A stretch of DNA of 64,000 nt, taken from assembly GCF_009936275.1 (NCBI RefSeq), contig NZ_AP019797.1, positions 3,021,890 to 3,085,889 of the forward strand, written 5' to 3'. Below the pieces are notes generated by a model. It searched no databases. It was not told where the DNA came from and was given only the letters and a program-made list of their open reading frames with translations. Shown in pieces: positions 18,801 through 26,836 of this stretch. Each line of letters begins with the position of its first letter. Within the stretch, counting starts at the first letter, position 1. A program made the position numbers and the translations under genes. Source of the stretch: Rhodothermus marinus (GTDB lineage: Bacteria > Bacteroidota > Rhodothermia > Rhodothermales > Rhodothermaceae).

Positions 18801-19053
18801 CACCATCGAACAACTTCGCGCAGCGATCGAAGAAGGCGCATTGCTGCGCTTGCGGCCCCTGCTGATGACCGTGTCGACCACGCTTATTGGCCTGCTGCCC
18901 ATCATGTTCGGCACGGAAACCGGCGCCGAAGTAATGAAGCGTATTGCAGCGCCAATGGTTGGTGGACTATTCACCGCGGCCGCTTTAACCCTAGTCGTGC
19001 TCCCCGCTTTGTATTTGCTTGTGGAGCGTTATCGGTGGCAGCGCAGGACTTAA
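15889..19053 (+). CDS. cusA: CusA/CzcA-family RND metal efflux pump
   Basis: A 1054-residue inner-membrane proton-driven pump. It has the RND layout: TM1 near residues 12-32, a large periplasmic loop, six TM segments (about 340-550), a second loop, and six more TM segments to the C-terminus. Heavy-metal RND hallmarks are present (TPIDAIPDLSDAQVI near the N-terminus, NRTDMLATGM in the second loop, as in the Met-lined CusA path), consistent with Cu+/Ag+. It starts 15 bases after the adaptor. GC is visibly lower than in the flanks: 58% in the hand-counted line 16501-16560, against about 68% at 14461-14520. Leu TTA/CTA codons are common. Confidence 0.92.
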   Translation: MIERLITWSAHNRLLILTLTLLISALGLWATLNTPIDAIPDLSDAQVIIRTEYPGQAPQIVEAQITYPLATAMLAVPGARTVRGYSMFGTSFVYVIFEDGTDLYWARSRVLEYLNQVTLPEGAQVSLGPDATGVGWVFQYSLIDTTGRHDLADLRALQDFFLKYELQSIEGVSEVATVGGFLKQYQVVVDPQKLLAYGISIDQVRQAIAHANQEVGARLLELGEREFLVRIPGYLQGIDDLRQTPLKAQNGTVITLDDVARLQVGPELRRGISERDGEGEVVSGIVVMRYGENALRVIERVKARLAELQASLPEGVKVVVDYDRSRLIREAVHTATIKLWQELAVVALIVLVFLLHVRSAFVALVAVPVGVLISLLIMYLLDINANIMSLGGIAVAIGVMVDASVVMVENAHRHLERLRAQHNRPLRHSEHMQAVLEAAREAGPSLFFSLLVVTLSFLPVFALQNIEGRLFRPLALTKTFAMAAASLLAVTLVPALMVVFVRGKIRPAAQNPLTRLLTQMYQPVIRYALRHPWQVIVGSLLLLGLTLLPVQRLLWGRVAIPFPQIGSEFMPPLNEGDLLYMPTTLPGLSPQKAKELLQLSNRIIKSFPEVASVTGKAGRAETATDPASLSMFETIIQLKDPREWRPGVTLDRLIEEMNRALQIPGVTNAWTMPIKNRTDMLATGMRTPLGIKLMGPELATLDRLGTTLESLLRNMPGTRSVYAERATGGSYLNIVVNRAEAARYGLTIGKVLDVAQAAIGGLHVTTTIEGLERYPVLVRYPQDLRDNLPALRQVLVPTPSGAQVPLGQLAHFELTEGPPMIRSENARPTVWVYIDLAPGVDIGTYVQQAQQLLARELSLPPGYALVWSGQFEYMERANRRLQILGPLTLGLVFLILMLHFGNLREPLMLLSTLPFAAIGAVWLMVALAFDMSVAVAVGYIGVVGLAVETGVVMLTFLDEAVRRYRQAGQLSTIEQLRAAIEEGALLRLRPLLMTVSTTLIGLLPIMFGTETGAEVMKRIAAPMVGGLFTAAALTLVVLPALYLLVERYRWQRRT

Positions 19054-19171
19054 GAGCCCTCTGAAATGCTGCTGGCTACTTCCACAGACAACTAACAATA
19101 GGCGTGTTTTTTGTAGGGCGTCTGTATCCTAATTTCCCCCAGCCTGTTTCCAACCGTTTCCGCCATTGGAA

Positions 19172-20659
19172 ATGCACAGACGCCTTACCCTGTGGCTGGG
19201 CCTGTGCATGGCCGTGCACCTTGCGCAGGCCCAGTCGACGCCTCCTCGGGCCACCCTGCTAGAATGGAGCGCTGAAATGCGCCGCCTGGTACTGGACCGC
19301 ACACACGGCTACGGCGGCCGCTACTACGAAGGGGGGCTTTTCCGCACGTTCACGCGGACCATGGATCACGAGTATGAGCTGGACCTGCTCACCTATCGGT
19401 TCAGCCTGTTTGAGGATCTCTTATGGACGCGAGCCAGTGGTGGCTACCGGGTCTACACCGGTAGCATTGACTATGGCGAATTTGTTACCGAAAGCCAGAT
19501 CAAACACGCCGTTCGCCTGGGCCGGCGCGGCACGTTTCACGTACTCGGTGTGCAGGAGGAAAACCTGCGCGCCCGTCGCTTTTTCGTCGAGGTGGGCTAC
19601 CGCTACCAGCTGGCCCCCGATCATCAGATCGGCGTGCGTCATACGCTGGGCATGGAAAAAGATGACCTGGACCTGTCGCTGCATTACATCTGGCGCTCAC
19701 TCGCCGAAGGGGGTGTGCATCTGGAGCTGGGCCTGCTCGACTGGACCGGTAATTTCGTCTATCACCTGATCGCCAACAGCAACCGAAGCTTCGACACGCG
19801 TCAGCGCTACCTGCGGCGTCCTTACTTTCTGGCCGTCGAGGCCACCACGCCGTCCCGGTGGCCGCTGCGGGCCGAAGTGACGGCCGGATTGCAGCGTCGC
19901 TCCCGCGCTCGGGTGGACGAAACCGTCGCCCGCATTCCCGGCCATGCCGGCTACGTGACCGAACACCTGGCCTCCTTCTACAACGAAGAGGCTGTCCGCT
20001 ACCTGGGCGTCCTGCTGGAATACACCGGTCCGCTTTTCACACTGGGCGCCACCTATCGGGGAAGTTACGGAGCCGTCACGCGCACGCCCGGCGCCGACAG
20101 CACGGGCTGCTGGGAGGCCGCCTCCGGACTGGGCCGCTGCTACGTCCCCTATCCTTACGATTTCCAGAGCCGTGAGTACACCAGCGCCTTCGGCCTGCAC
20201 GGTGCGCTGCGCTGGCGTCGGCTGGAACTGCGCACCGAGTGGATCCGCGCCATCAATGCGGATCGTCTGAGCGGCGCGGCGCTTCCTGAAGCTTACGTCA
20301 TGCCGTACGACTTTCGTGAACGCCGCCTGACGGGCAAAACGCGCCTGAGCTACCTCTCGCCGGCCGGCTTCTGGGGAGCGCTGGAACTCAACCTGGAAGA
20401 CCGCAACGTACGCGGCCCCCGCCAGGGCGGCACCATCAATCTGCCCTTCCGTCGTAACTTCCACGACCAGGTCGTTCCGTTCAACCGGCGGTTCACGCTG
20501 CTGCTGGGCTACCGGCGTCCCCGGCTGGAGCTGACCGCCGGAGTCTCCTACGACCAGGACGGCGACCTCTACAGCGGCTGGGGCATCCCCAGCCAGTGGC
20601 GGAGTAAACCGGCCCGCTTCGACGGCGGCTTCTTCCGGCTTCAACTGACCTGGCCCTGA
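19172..20659 (+). CDS. Predicted outer-membrane β-barrel protein, unknown function
   Basis: A 495-residue protein with a signal peptide (MHRRLTLWLGLCMAVHLAQAQ) and a body of alternating strands ending in RLQLTWP, typical of an outer-membrane barrel. I chose the ATG at 19172; a TTG six bases upstream is in frame. Base composition returns here to the high GC of the genome. Its position between the Cu pump and a PepSY protein suggests a metal-stress or respiratory link. I do not recognise a named family. Confidence 0.75.
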   Translation: MHRRLTLWLGLCMAVHLAQAQSTPPRATLLEWSAEMRRLVLDRTHGYGGRYYEGGLFRTFTRTMDHEYELDLLTYRFSLFEDLLWTRASGGYRVYTGSIDYGEFVTESQIKHAVRLGRRGTFHVLGVQEENLRARRFFVEVGYRYQLAPDHQIGVRHTLGMEKDDLDLSLHYIWRSLAEGGVHLELGLLDWTGNFVYHLIANSNRSFDTRQRYLRRPYFLAVEATTPSRWPLRAEVTAGLQRRSRARVDETVARIPGHAGYVTEHLASFYNEEAVRYLGVLLEYTGPLFTLGATYRGSYGAVTRTPGADSTGCWEAASGLGRCYVPYPYDFQSREYTSAFGLHGALRWRRLELRTEWIRAINADRLSGAALPEAYVMPYDFRERRLTGKTRLSYLSPAGFWGALELNLEDRNVRGPRQGGTINLPFRRNFHDQVVPFNRRFTLLLGYRRPRLELTAGVSYDQDGDLYSGWGIPSQWRSKPARFDGGFFRLQLTWP

Positions 20660-20664
20660 CCACC

Positions 20665-21417
20665 ATGCGTCTGCCCGTACGTACGATTCGCAAACTGCAC
20701 CGCTACCTGGGATTGATCATCGGCATTCAGCTCCTGCTCTGGACAGGAAGCGGGTTGTTTTTCAGTCTGAACCCGATCGAAAAAGTCCGCGGCGAACACC
20801 TGATGGCCCCGCCGCCCGTGCTGGCTCCGGACGACACGCTGCTGGCCACCCCGACCCGGGCCCTGCAGGAACTCCGGCGTCGCTTTCCGGAAGCCGAAGT
20901 GCTGCAGGTCATGCTGCGCCCCTTGCTCGACCGGCCTGTCTACGAACTGATGTTCCGCCACGAAGGACGCCTCCGCTTTGCCCTGGCCGATGCCCGCACG
21001 GGCCGCCTGCGCCCCCCGATTACCGAGGCCGAAGCGGTGGCCATTGCACAGGCCGATTTTGTACCCGAAGCGCCAATCGCTGCCGTCGAATACCTGACCG
21101 AGGCGCCGCCCGGCTCCGAATTTCGGGGAAGCCCGCTGCCCGTCTACCGCGTGGTCTTCGACCATCCCACCGGCACCCGAATCTACGTGGCCGCCGAAAA
21201 CGGACGGGTCACGGCCCGACGCAACGACACCTGGCGCTGGTTCGACTTCTTCTGGATGTTCCACATCATGGACTACCGCACCCGCGACAACTTCAACCAC
21301 CTGCTGCTGCAGAGCTTCTCGCTGTTCGGGCTGCTGACCGTGCTCAGCGGCTTCGTGCTCTGGGCCGTCACCTCCCCGACGCTCCGCGGCCGCCGTAGAA
21401 AAAGCCCACCTACGTGA
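20665..21417 (+). CDS. PepSY-domain membrane protein
   Basis: A 250-residue protein with an N-terminal TM helix (about 11-33; TIRKLHRYLGLIIGIQLLLW is the PepSY-TM signature), a periplasmic region carrying PepSY-like segments (ALQELRRRFPEAEVLQVMLR, ITEAEAVAIAQADF), and a C-terminal TM helix (about 218-242). PepSY-TM proteins often accompany metal uptake or reduction. It starts 5 bases after the β-barrel gene, so the two are probably cotranscribed. Its 3' end overlaps the convergent vapC by 8 bases. Confidence 0.8.
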   Translation: MRLPVRTIRKLHRYLGLIIGIQLLLWTGSGLFFSLNPIEKVRGEHLMAPPPVLAPDDTLLATPTRALQELRRRFPEAEVLQVMLRPLLDRPVYELMFRHEGRLRFALADARTGRLRPPITEAEAVAIAQADFVPEAPIAAVEYLTEAPPGSEFRGSPLPVYRVVFDHPTGTRIYVAAENGRVTARRNDTWRWFDFFWMFHIMDYRTRDNFNHLLLQSFSLFGLLTVLSGFVLWAVTSPTLRGRRRKSPPT

Positions 21418-21820
21418 GTACCTGCGCACCGGTTAGCCTTCCCACCCGCCGATCAAAGGTGACCAGCCCGGCCGCACCCGCTTTCTGATAAGCTACATGC
21501 TGGTAGGCATCCGCGAAGTCAACCGATGACGAGCGGAACAGCTGCAACGCTCCGCGCACCAGCTCCGCCTCCATGATGTAGAGGGTCGGGGTATCCAGCA
21601 GGGCATCGATCGCCTCCGCAATGCGCTGACGCGGCACGTTGTATGCAGCGCGCAATACCCAGACCAGCTCGCACAGGGTGACCGGATGCACCAGAGCCGG
21701 ACGATCGACGCTACATTGCTCCTCAATGTACCGTCGGGCTGCCTCGGCCTGAATCGGATCGTCTTCCACCAGATACCGGACCAGCACGTTGGTGTCCAGC
21801 CCACCGCTGAACTGTGGCAT
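21410..21820 (-). CDS. vapC: PIN-domain toxin (VapC-like ribonuclease)
   Basis: A 136-residue PIN protein. Acidic metal-binding residues are visible in GLDTNVLVRYL (Asp9), in ELVWVL, in VDFADAYQH and in TFDRRV. This is the complete PIN set, so it is probably an active endoribonuclease that cleaves tRNA or rRNA when freed from the antitoxin. It lies 15 bases downstream of an AbrB-type antitoxin gene. Confidence 0.85.
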   Translation of the reverse strand: MPQFSGGLDTNVLVRYLVEDDPIQAEAARRYIEEQCSVDRPALVHPVTLCELVWVLRAAYNVPRQRIAEAIDALLDTPTLYIMEAELVRGALQLFRSSSVDFADAYQHVAYQKAGAAGLVTFDRRVGRLTGAQVLT

Positions 21821-21835
21821 GTCTGCGCGATGGAT

Positions 21836-22096
21836 TCAGGTTGAAGTGCGAAACTGCCGCGTAACTTCCTCGCCTATTGCCTGATCCATTTCTTCGACAG
21901 AAACCGGCTTCTTCGGCGCAAAAGTATGCAACGTACCCCGAGCAGCGTACACGGACTCAGAAGCTCGGTGCAGGATCACCGTCCCATCTGACCGGATTTC
22001 AAATTGCACGGGATCCCCTTCTTTGAGCTGCAGATGCTCGCGAACAGCTTTAGGTAATGTAATCCGTCCCTTTTTTGAAACCCGGGCAATCGTCAT
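21836..22096 (-). CDS. vapB: AbrB/SpoVT-type antitoxin (VapB-like)
   Basis: An 86-residue protein with an N-terminal swapped-hairpin DNA-binding domain (TIARVSKKGRITLPKAVREH, then LKEGDPVQFEI) and a C-terminal arm that should wrap the toxin. I chose the ATG at 22096 because it starts directly at the domain; an in-frame GTG lies 21 bases upstream. It forms a type II module with the PIN gene and probably represses its own promoter. Confidence 0.87.
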   Translation of the reverse strand: MTIARVSKKGRITLPKAVREHLQLKEGDPVQFEIRSDGTVILHRASESVYAARGTLHTFAPKKPVSVEEMDQAIGEEVTRQFRTST

Positions 22097-22143
22097 GCTT
22101 CTTCCCAAAGTCTGCACCGACGTGCCTTACCAGAGGCATAAAT

Positions 22144-23391
22144 TCAAAGTTCCTTGTATGTTTGCGGCCGCGTTTCGGCAAGCGTAGTGGCGGCCACTCC
22201 GCCGGAAAGGAGCGTCAGGGCGGCGATGGCACCGATGGCCCAGGGGATGCTCAGCGCGTCGGCCAACACCCCGGCCAGCAAAGCGCCGACCACATAGCCG
22301 CCGTCCCGCCAGAGGCGGTAGACACCTACGGCCGTCGAGCGCCAGGCGGGGTGCGCCACGTCGCCGATGACGGCCAGCAGCGTCGGATACACCATGGCCG
22401 TACCGATGCCCAGCCCGACCATGGCCGCCGCCTGCCAGGCAAACACATCGGAAAAGAGCATGGCGCCGATGCTCACGCCCTGCAGCAGCATCCCGCCCAC
22501 GATGAGCGGCCGCCGGCCGATGCGGTCCGAGAGCGCTCCGGTCACGAGTTGCCCCAGCCCCCAGACGGCCGGATAGAGCGCCGCCAGCCAGCCAATCTGC
22601 GTCAGTCCGTAGCCCAGCGCGGCAAAGAAGAGCGGAAACAGCCCCCAGGCCATGCCGTCGTTCAGATTGTTGACCAGGCCCGCCTGGCACACGGCAAACA
22701 GGCGCCGATCGCGCCAGGAGGTGCGCACGAATACTTCTCTGAAAGACGGCACCGGCGCCGAAGCGTCGAAGTGCTGCCGGGCCTCCAGGTCGGCGTGGTG
22801 CTGCGTCTCCCGCACGAAAAGCGCTGAGAGCAGCAGTCCCACTCCCGAGAACACCACACCCAGGTAGAACGGCTGCGGACGCAATCCATAGGTCGCCGCC
22901 ACGTAGCCCGTGGCCAGCGCCGCCAGCGACACGGCCAGATAGCCGGCCGCCTCGTTGAGCCCCATCGCCAGTCCGCGCTGCCGGGGACCGACCAGGTCGA
23001 TCTTCATGATGACCGTCATCGACCAGGCCAGCCCCTGATTCACTCCGAGCAGCACGTTCGCCGCCACCACCCAGGCCCACGACGGCGCCCACATCAGCAG
23101 CCAGGGCACCGGCAACCCTGCCAGCCATCCGGCCAGCAGTACCCGGCGACGGCCGATCCGGTCGCCCAGTCGCCCTGCCAGCAAATTGGCCAGCGCCTTG
23201 GTCAGCCCGAAGCTCGCCACGAACGACAGCGTCGCCACCCGCGAGGCCACCCCGAACTCCTGCTCGGCCAGCAGCGGCAAAATGGCCCGTTCCATCCCCA
23301 CCATCGCCCCCACGAAGGCGTTCACCACCACCAGCAGGGCGAACTGCTGCCAGTTGGCCCGCAACCCCAGACGTACCGATGCTGTCTCCAT
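22144..23391 (-). CDS. Major facilitator superfamily transporter
   Basis: A 415-residue transporter with 12 predicted TM segments and the MFS loop motif twice (GRLGDRIGRRR in loop 2-3, GALSDRIGRRP in loop 8-9). I chose the ATG at 23391; the longer open frame reads Arg/Ser-rich sequence inside the tenA gene. The gene follows tenA by 16 bases, so import of a thiamine precursor or analogue is possible, but family membership alone does not show the substrate. Confidence 0.85.
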   Translation of the reverse strand: METASVRLGLRANWQQFALLVVVNAFVGAMVGMERAILPLLAEQEFGVASRVATLSFVASFGLTKALANLLAGRLGDRIGRRRVLLAGWLAGLPVPWLLMWAPSWAWVVAANVLLGVNQGLAWSMTVIMKIDLVGPRQRGLAMGLNEAAGYLAVSLAALATGYVAATYGLRPQPFYLGVVFSGVGLLLSALFVRETQHHADLEARQHFDASAPVPSFREVFVRTSWRDRRLFAVCQAGLVNNLNDGMAWGLFPLFFAALGYGLTQIGWLAALYPAVWGLGQLVTGALSDRIGRRPLIVGGMLLQGVSIGAMLFSDVFAWQAAAMVGLGIGTAMVYPTLLAVIGDVAHPAWRSTAVGVYRLWRDGGYVVGALLAGVLADALSIPWAIGAIAALTLLSGGVAATTLAETRPQTYKEL

Positions 23392-23407
23392 GGGCAATGC
23401 TCCGGGG

Positions 23408-24121
23408 TCAGACCGGCCAGCGCTGCTGCTCCCAGGCCTGCTGCCAGAACATCCACTCGTAGCGCACGCTGGTGCGGAACGCCTCTTTCGCGCGCGCTCG
23501 CGCTGCGTCGTCCGCCTCCCGCGCAAACCGCTCCAGACGCTCCAGCAGATTGTCCATGTACGTATTGAACTCCGGGTTGCTGTACATCCGGAGCCAGTCG
23601 GCGTACGGGTGCGTGTCGGGGATCGTGCCCAGCTCCCGCGCCAGATGCTGCCCGAGCTCGACGTACAGCCAGGGGCACGGCGTGATGGCCGCCACCGCCT
23701 CGACCAGCGTGCCGCGCACGGCCGTCGCGATCATGTGGTCCTGATAGGCCCGGTTGTTCGGGGTCAGCTCAATGCGCGCCACATCCTCCAGCGTGTAGCC
23801 CAGCTTTTTGCCATAGCCGGCATGCAGCTCGCGCTCGACGACCAGCGCCAGCCGGGCCGCGTCGATGAACCACAGCTTGTCGTCGGGCCGCACGCACCGC
23901 GTGGCGATCAGACTGCAGGCATCGGCGAAAGCCTCCAGATAACGGGCATCCTGCATCTGGTAGAAGCGAAACCGCTCGGCGTCGAGCGTGCCCTCGGCCA
24001 GTGCCCGCACGAAGGGGTGCCGAAACGAGGCACCCCAGGCATCTGCGGCCGCTTCCAGGCATTCCTGCGCAAACGGTGGCACGGTAAAAGGCCGCTCCTG
24101 TACCGGTGCTTCCTGTTGCAT
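23408..24121 (-). CDS. tenA: TenA-type aminopyrimidine aminohydrolase (thiaminase II family)
   Basis: A 237-residue helical protein. The catalytic set of TenA is visible: Asp58 (FYQMQD), Cys149 (ITPCPWLY) and Glu222 (YEWMFW), plus an aromatic at Tyr126. The family hydrolyses aminopyrimidines from thiamine breakdown to hydroxymethylpyrimidine for salvage. GGAGGGA lies close upstream of the ATG. I looked for a TPP riboswitch in the leader and saw none. The gene is divergent from the arsR-type gene. Confidence 0.88.
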   Translation of the reverse strand: MQQEAPVQERPFTVPPFAQECLEAAADAWGASFRHPFVRALAEGTLDAERFRFYQMQDARYLEAFADACSLIATRCVRPDDKLWFIDAARLALVVERELHAGYGKKLGYTLEDVARIELTPNNRAYQDHMIATAVRGTLVEAVAAITPCPWLYVELGQHLARELGTIPDTHPYADWLRMYSNPEFNTYMDNLLERLERFAREADDAARARAKEAFRTSVRYEWMFWQQAWEQQRWPV

Positions 24122-24215
24122 GGCTCCCTCCGTTGCGTATCTATTTTCTTGGAGAAAACTTCCGCCCGCGCACCATGATCCGCTCTTGACGGCACGCGAT
24201 CACGGTATTAAATTA

Positions 24216-24235
24216 ATATCATTACATAATGATAT
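24216..24235. promoter_or_regulatory. Probable ArsR-family operator
   Basis: ATATCATTA-ca-TAATGATAT, an inverted repeat with perfect 9-bp arms in an AT-rich region 18 bases before the ArsR-type ATG. Position and form suit an ArsR/SmtB repressor site. It lies in the intergenic region shared with the divergent tenA gene. Confidence 0.72.
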
Positions 24236-24252
24236 GATCATTTTTTAAACCT

Positions 24253-24585
24253 ATGCTGACGATCACCGACACCGGCATCGCACTAAAGGCGAAGCTGTTT
24301 CGCGGGCTGGCCGATCCGTCGCGCCTGGCGCTGTTGGAGGCGTTGCGCGAGGGGCCACAGACCGTGACGGCGCTTGTGGAAACCACCGGACTGAGCCAGC
24401 CCAACGTCTCCAACCACCTGCGCTGCCTGCTCGATTGCGGGCTGGTACGCCGAAGCCGACGAGGGCGCTTCGTGGTCTACCGGCTCAGCGACGAGCGCAT
24501 CGCCGAGCTGTTGCGGCTGGCCGAGCAGGTGCTGGCCGACGTCGCCCGGGGCGTGTACCACTGCACGCGCTACAACGCGCCATGA
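24253..24585 (+). CDS. ArsR/SmtB-family metal sensor, CmtR-like
   Basis: A 110-residue winged-helix repressor (LTVALVETTGLSQPNVSNHL-type core). The recognition-helix region has RCLLDCG with Cys58 and Cys62, and a third Cys104 lies near the C-terminus. This spacing is very close to the Cys57/Cys61/Cys102 set of the Cd/Pb sensor CmtR, so a soft divalent metal is the likely inducer. Its stop overlaps the ATG of the downstream P-type ATPase (ATGA), giving an autoregulated sensor-pump operon. Confidence 0.87.
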   Translation: MLTITDTGIALKAKLFRGLADPSRLALLEALREGPQTVTALVETTGLSQPNVSNHLRCLLDCGLVRRSRRGRFVVYRLSDERIAELLRLAEQVLADVARGVYHCTRYNAP

Positions 24586-24664
24586 AGACGATCGAACTTT
24601 ATCTCAGAAACAAATATGGATCACCGGAAAAAACGCTACAACGCGCCATGAAGACGATCGAACT
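24568..24664. repeat. In-frame 31-bp direct duplication at the sensor/ATPase junction
   Basis: The 31 bases at 24568-24598, spanning the end of arsR and the start of the ATPase, recur exactly at 24634-24664. Between them are 35 AT-rich bases. The 66-bp period equals 22 codons, so the ATPase frame is kept and its start (MKTIEL) occurs twice. Confidence 0.9.
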
Positions 24665-26717
24665 GCCCGTCGAAGGCATGGATTGCGCCGAATGCGCGCG
24701 CCACGTGGCCCGGGCGCTCGAGCAGGTACCGGGCGTCTGTCGCGTCGAAGTGCTGCTGGCGGCGCAAAAGGCCGTGCTGGAAGTGGATCCGGCCCGCCCT
24801 CCGGAGCCGGACGCCCTCCGCCGGGCCGTCGAGGCCGCCGGTTACCGCGTACCTCGCACCGAAACGCCTGCACCGGCTGCTCCCCCGGCGCGTCGCACGG
24901 CCGGCCTGCTGGCCTTTCTGTTCGGCGCCGTGCTGACGGTCGTGGTGCTGGGCGAGTGGCTGGGGCTTTTCGAACAGCTCACTGCCCGGGTGCCGCTCCC
25001 GATCGGCATCGCGCTGGTCGTTGTGCTGGGGTATCCGGTCTTTCGCCAGGTAGTACAGGCGCTGCTTCGGGGCCGCATCCTCACCCATACGCTGATGAGC
25101 ATCGGCGCGCTGGCGGCGCTCGCCGTCGGCGCCTGGCCGACGGCGGCCGTCGTGGTCTTCTTCATGCGGGTGGGGGACTATGTGGAACGCTTCACGACGG
25201 AGCAGGCCCGAAGCGCATTGCGGGGACTGAGCCGACTGATGCCGCGCACGGCCCGCGTAGAGCGCGGCGGCGAGCTGGTCGAACTGCCCGCCGAAGCCGT
25301 GCAGCCGGGCGACGTGGTGCTGGTGCGTCCGGGCGAGCGCGTGCCGGTCGACGGCGAGGTGCTGGAAGGAACGGCCACGCTCGACACCTCGGCGCTCACA
25401 GGCGAGTCGATGCCCGCCGAGGTGGGTCCGGGCGATGCGGTGCTGGCCGCCTCGCTCGTTCGCCAGGGCTACCTGCGCCTGAAGGCCACCCGCACGGGCG
25501 CTGCCACCACGTTCGGCCGCATCCTGCACCTGGTCGAAACCGCCGAGGCGAACCGAAGCGCCACCGAGCGCCTGGCCGATCGCTTTTCGGCCTACTACCT
25601 GCCGGTGGTGGCGGCCGTGGCCCTGGGCACCTACCTGCTGCGCGGCGACGTGATGGCCACGGTGGCCGTGCTCGTGGTGGCCTGTAGCTGCGCGTTTGCG
25701 CTGGCCACGCCCGTGGCCGTGCTGGCCGCCGTCGGTGCGGCCGCCCGCCAGGGCATCGTGATCAAGGGCGGCCGCTACCTGGAAGCGCTGGCCCGCGCCG
25801 ACGTGGTTCTGCTCGACAAAACCGGCACGCTCACGCTCGGCCGTCCCCGGCTCACCGACCTGGTGCCCCTCGACGGCCGATCGCCGGACGCGCTGCTGGC
25901 GCTGGCCGCAGCGGCCGAATACGCCTCGGAGCATCCACTGGCCGAAGCCATCCGTGAAGCGGCCCGCGCGCGCGGCCTGCCGCTACGGCGACCCGACGAA
26001 GCCCGCCCGCTGCCGGGCGTCGGCATCGAAGCCCGCCTCGACGGCCACCGGGTACGCCTGCAGCGGCTGCCCGAGCCCGATGCCTTCCCGGAAGCTGCCC
26101 GGCTGGCAGCCGAAGGCAAGACGCTCATCCTCATGGAAGTGGACGGCCGCCCGGCCGCCCTGCTGGCCGCCGCCGACACCGAGCGGCCAGGCCTGCGCGA
26201 GGCGCTGGAAGCACTCCGAGCGCTGGGCGTGCACCATCTGGAACTGCTCACCGGCGATCATCCCCGCGCGGCCGAACCGCTGGCCCGCCGGCTGGGCCTG
26301 CGCTGCCGGGCCGGCCTGCTCCCCGACGACAAGATCCGCATCGTCCGGGAATACCAGGCCCGGGGCCACACGGTCGTGATGATCGGCGACGGCGTCAACG
26401 ACGCCCCGGCCCTCCTGCAGGCCGACGTGGGCATCGCCATGGGCTCGGGCACCGACGTGGCGCTCGACACGGCCGCCATCGTGCTGCTCCGCGACGACTG
26501 GCGCCAGCTTCCCGCCCTGTTCCGGCTGGCCCGACGCACACGCCGCACCATTGCCGTCAACCTCGGTTTTACGGCACTCTACAACCTGGTCGGACTCACG
26601 CTCGCCGCGCTGGGCTATCTGCCACCCGTGCTGGCGGCGGCCGCCCAGTCGCTGCCAGATCTGGGCATCCTGGGCAACTCGGCCCGACTGCTCCGTGCCC
26701 GTCTGTCGGCCTCCTGA
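24582..26717 (+). CDS. P1B-type heavy-metal ATPase with CSC transmembrane motif
   Basis: A pump of 711 residues from the ATG overlapping the arsR stop, or 689 from the second copy at 24648. It has one HMA domain (GMDCAEC); the phosphorylated Asp412 in [29 protein letters not shown]; and PDLG near the C-terminus (Asp693), which resembles the DxG ligand of Zn/Cd/Pb pumps. The membrane metal site reads [11 protein letters not shown]: Cys368-Ser-Cys370 where CPC is normal. The CmtR-like partner supports Cd, Pb or another soft metal. Confidence 0.88.
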   Translation: MKTIELYLRNKYGSPEKTLQRAMKTIELPVEGMDCAECARHVARALEQVPGVCRVEVLLAAQKAVLEVDPARPPEPDALRRAVEAAGYRVPRTETPAPAAPPARRTAGLLAFLFGAVLTVVVLGEWLGLFEQLTARVPLPIGIALVVVLGYPVFRQVVQALLRGRILTHTLMSIGALAALAVGAWPTAAVVVFFMRVGDYVERFTTEQARSALRGLSRLMPRTARVERGGELVELPAEAVQPGDVVLVRPGERVPVDGEVLEGTATLDTSALTGESMPAEVGPGDAVLAASLVRQGYLRLKATRTGAATTFGRILHLVETAEANRSATERLADRFSAYYLPVVAAVALGTYLLRGDVMATVAVLVVACSCAFALATPVAVLAAVGAAARQGIVIKGGRYLEALARADVVLLDKTGTLTLGRPRLTDLVPLDGRSPDALLALAAAAEYASEHPLAEAIREAARARGLPLRRPDEARPLPGVGIEARLDGHRVRLQRLPEPDAFPEAARLAAEGKTLILMEVDGRPAALLAAADTERPGLREALEALRALGVHHLELLTGDHPRAAEPLARRLGLRCRAGLLPDDKIRIVREYQARGHTVVMIGDGVNDAPALLQADVGIAMGSGTDVALDTAAIVLLRDDWRQLPALFRLARRTRRTIAVNLGFTALYNLVGLTLAALGYLPPVLAAAAQSLPDLGILGNSARLLRARLSAS

Positions 26718-26836
26718 CCGATCGGCTGCCATCCTGTCACCCGTCGGTCGGCCGGTATGTTTTTCGTAAAAGTCCGGCATGCGCACATTTACTGGCAACG
26801 TGTCAGGGAGCGCAAACCAATCAACCAGGGAAAACG

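Noticed and set aside
24122-24252. TPP riboswitch in the tenA leader
   Set aside because: The conserved CTGAGA-type and pyrimidine-sensor segments were not found on the leftward strand.
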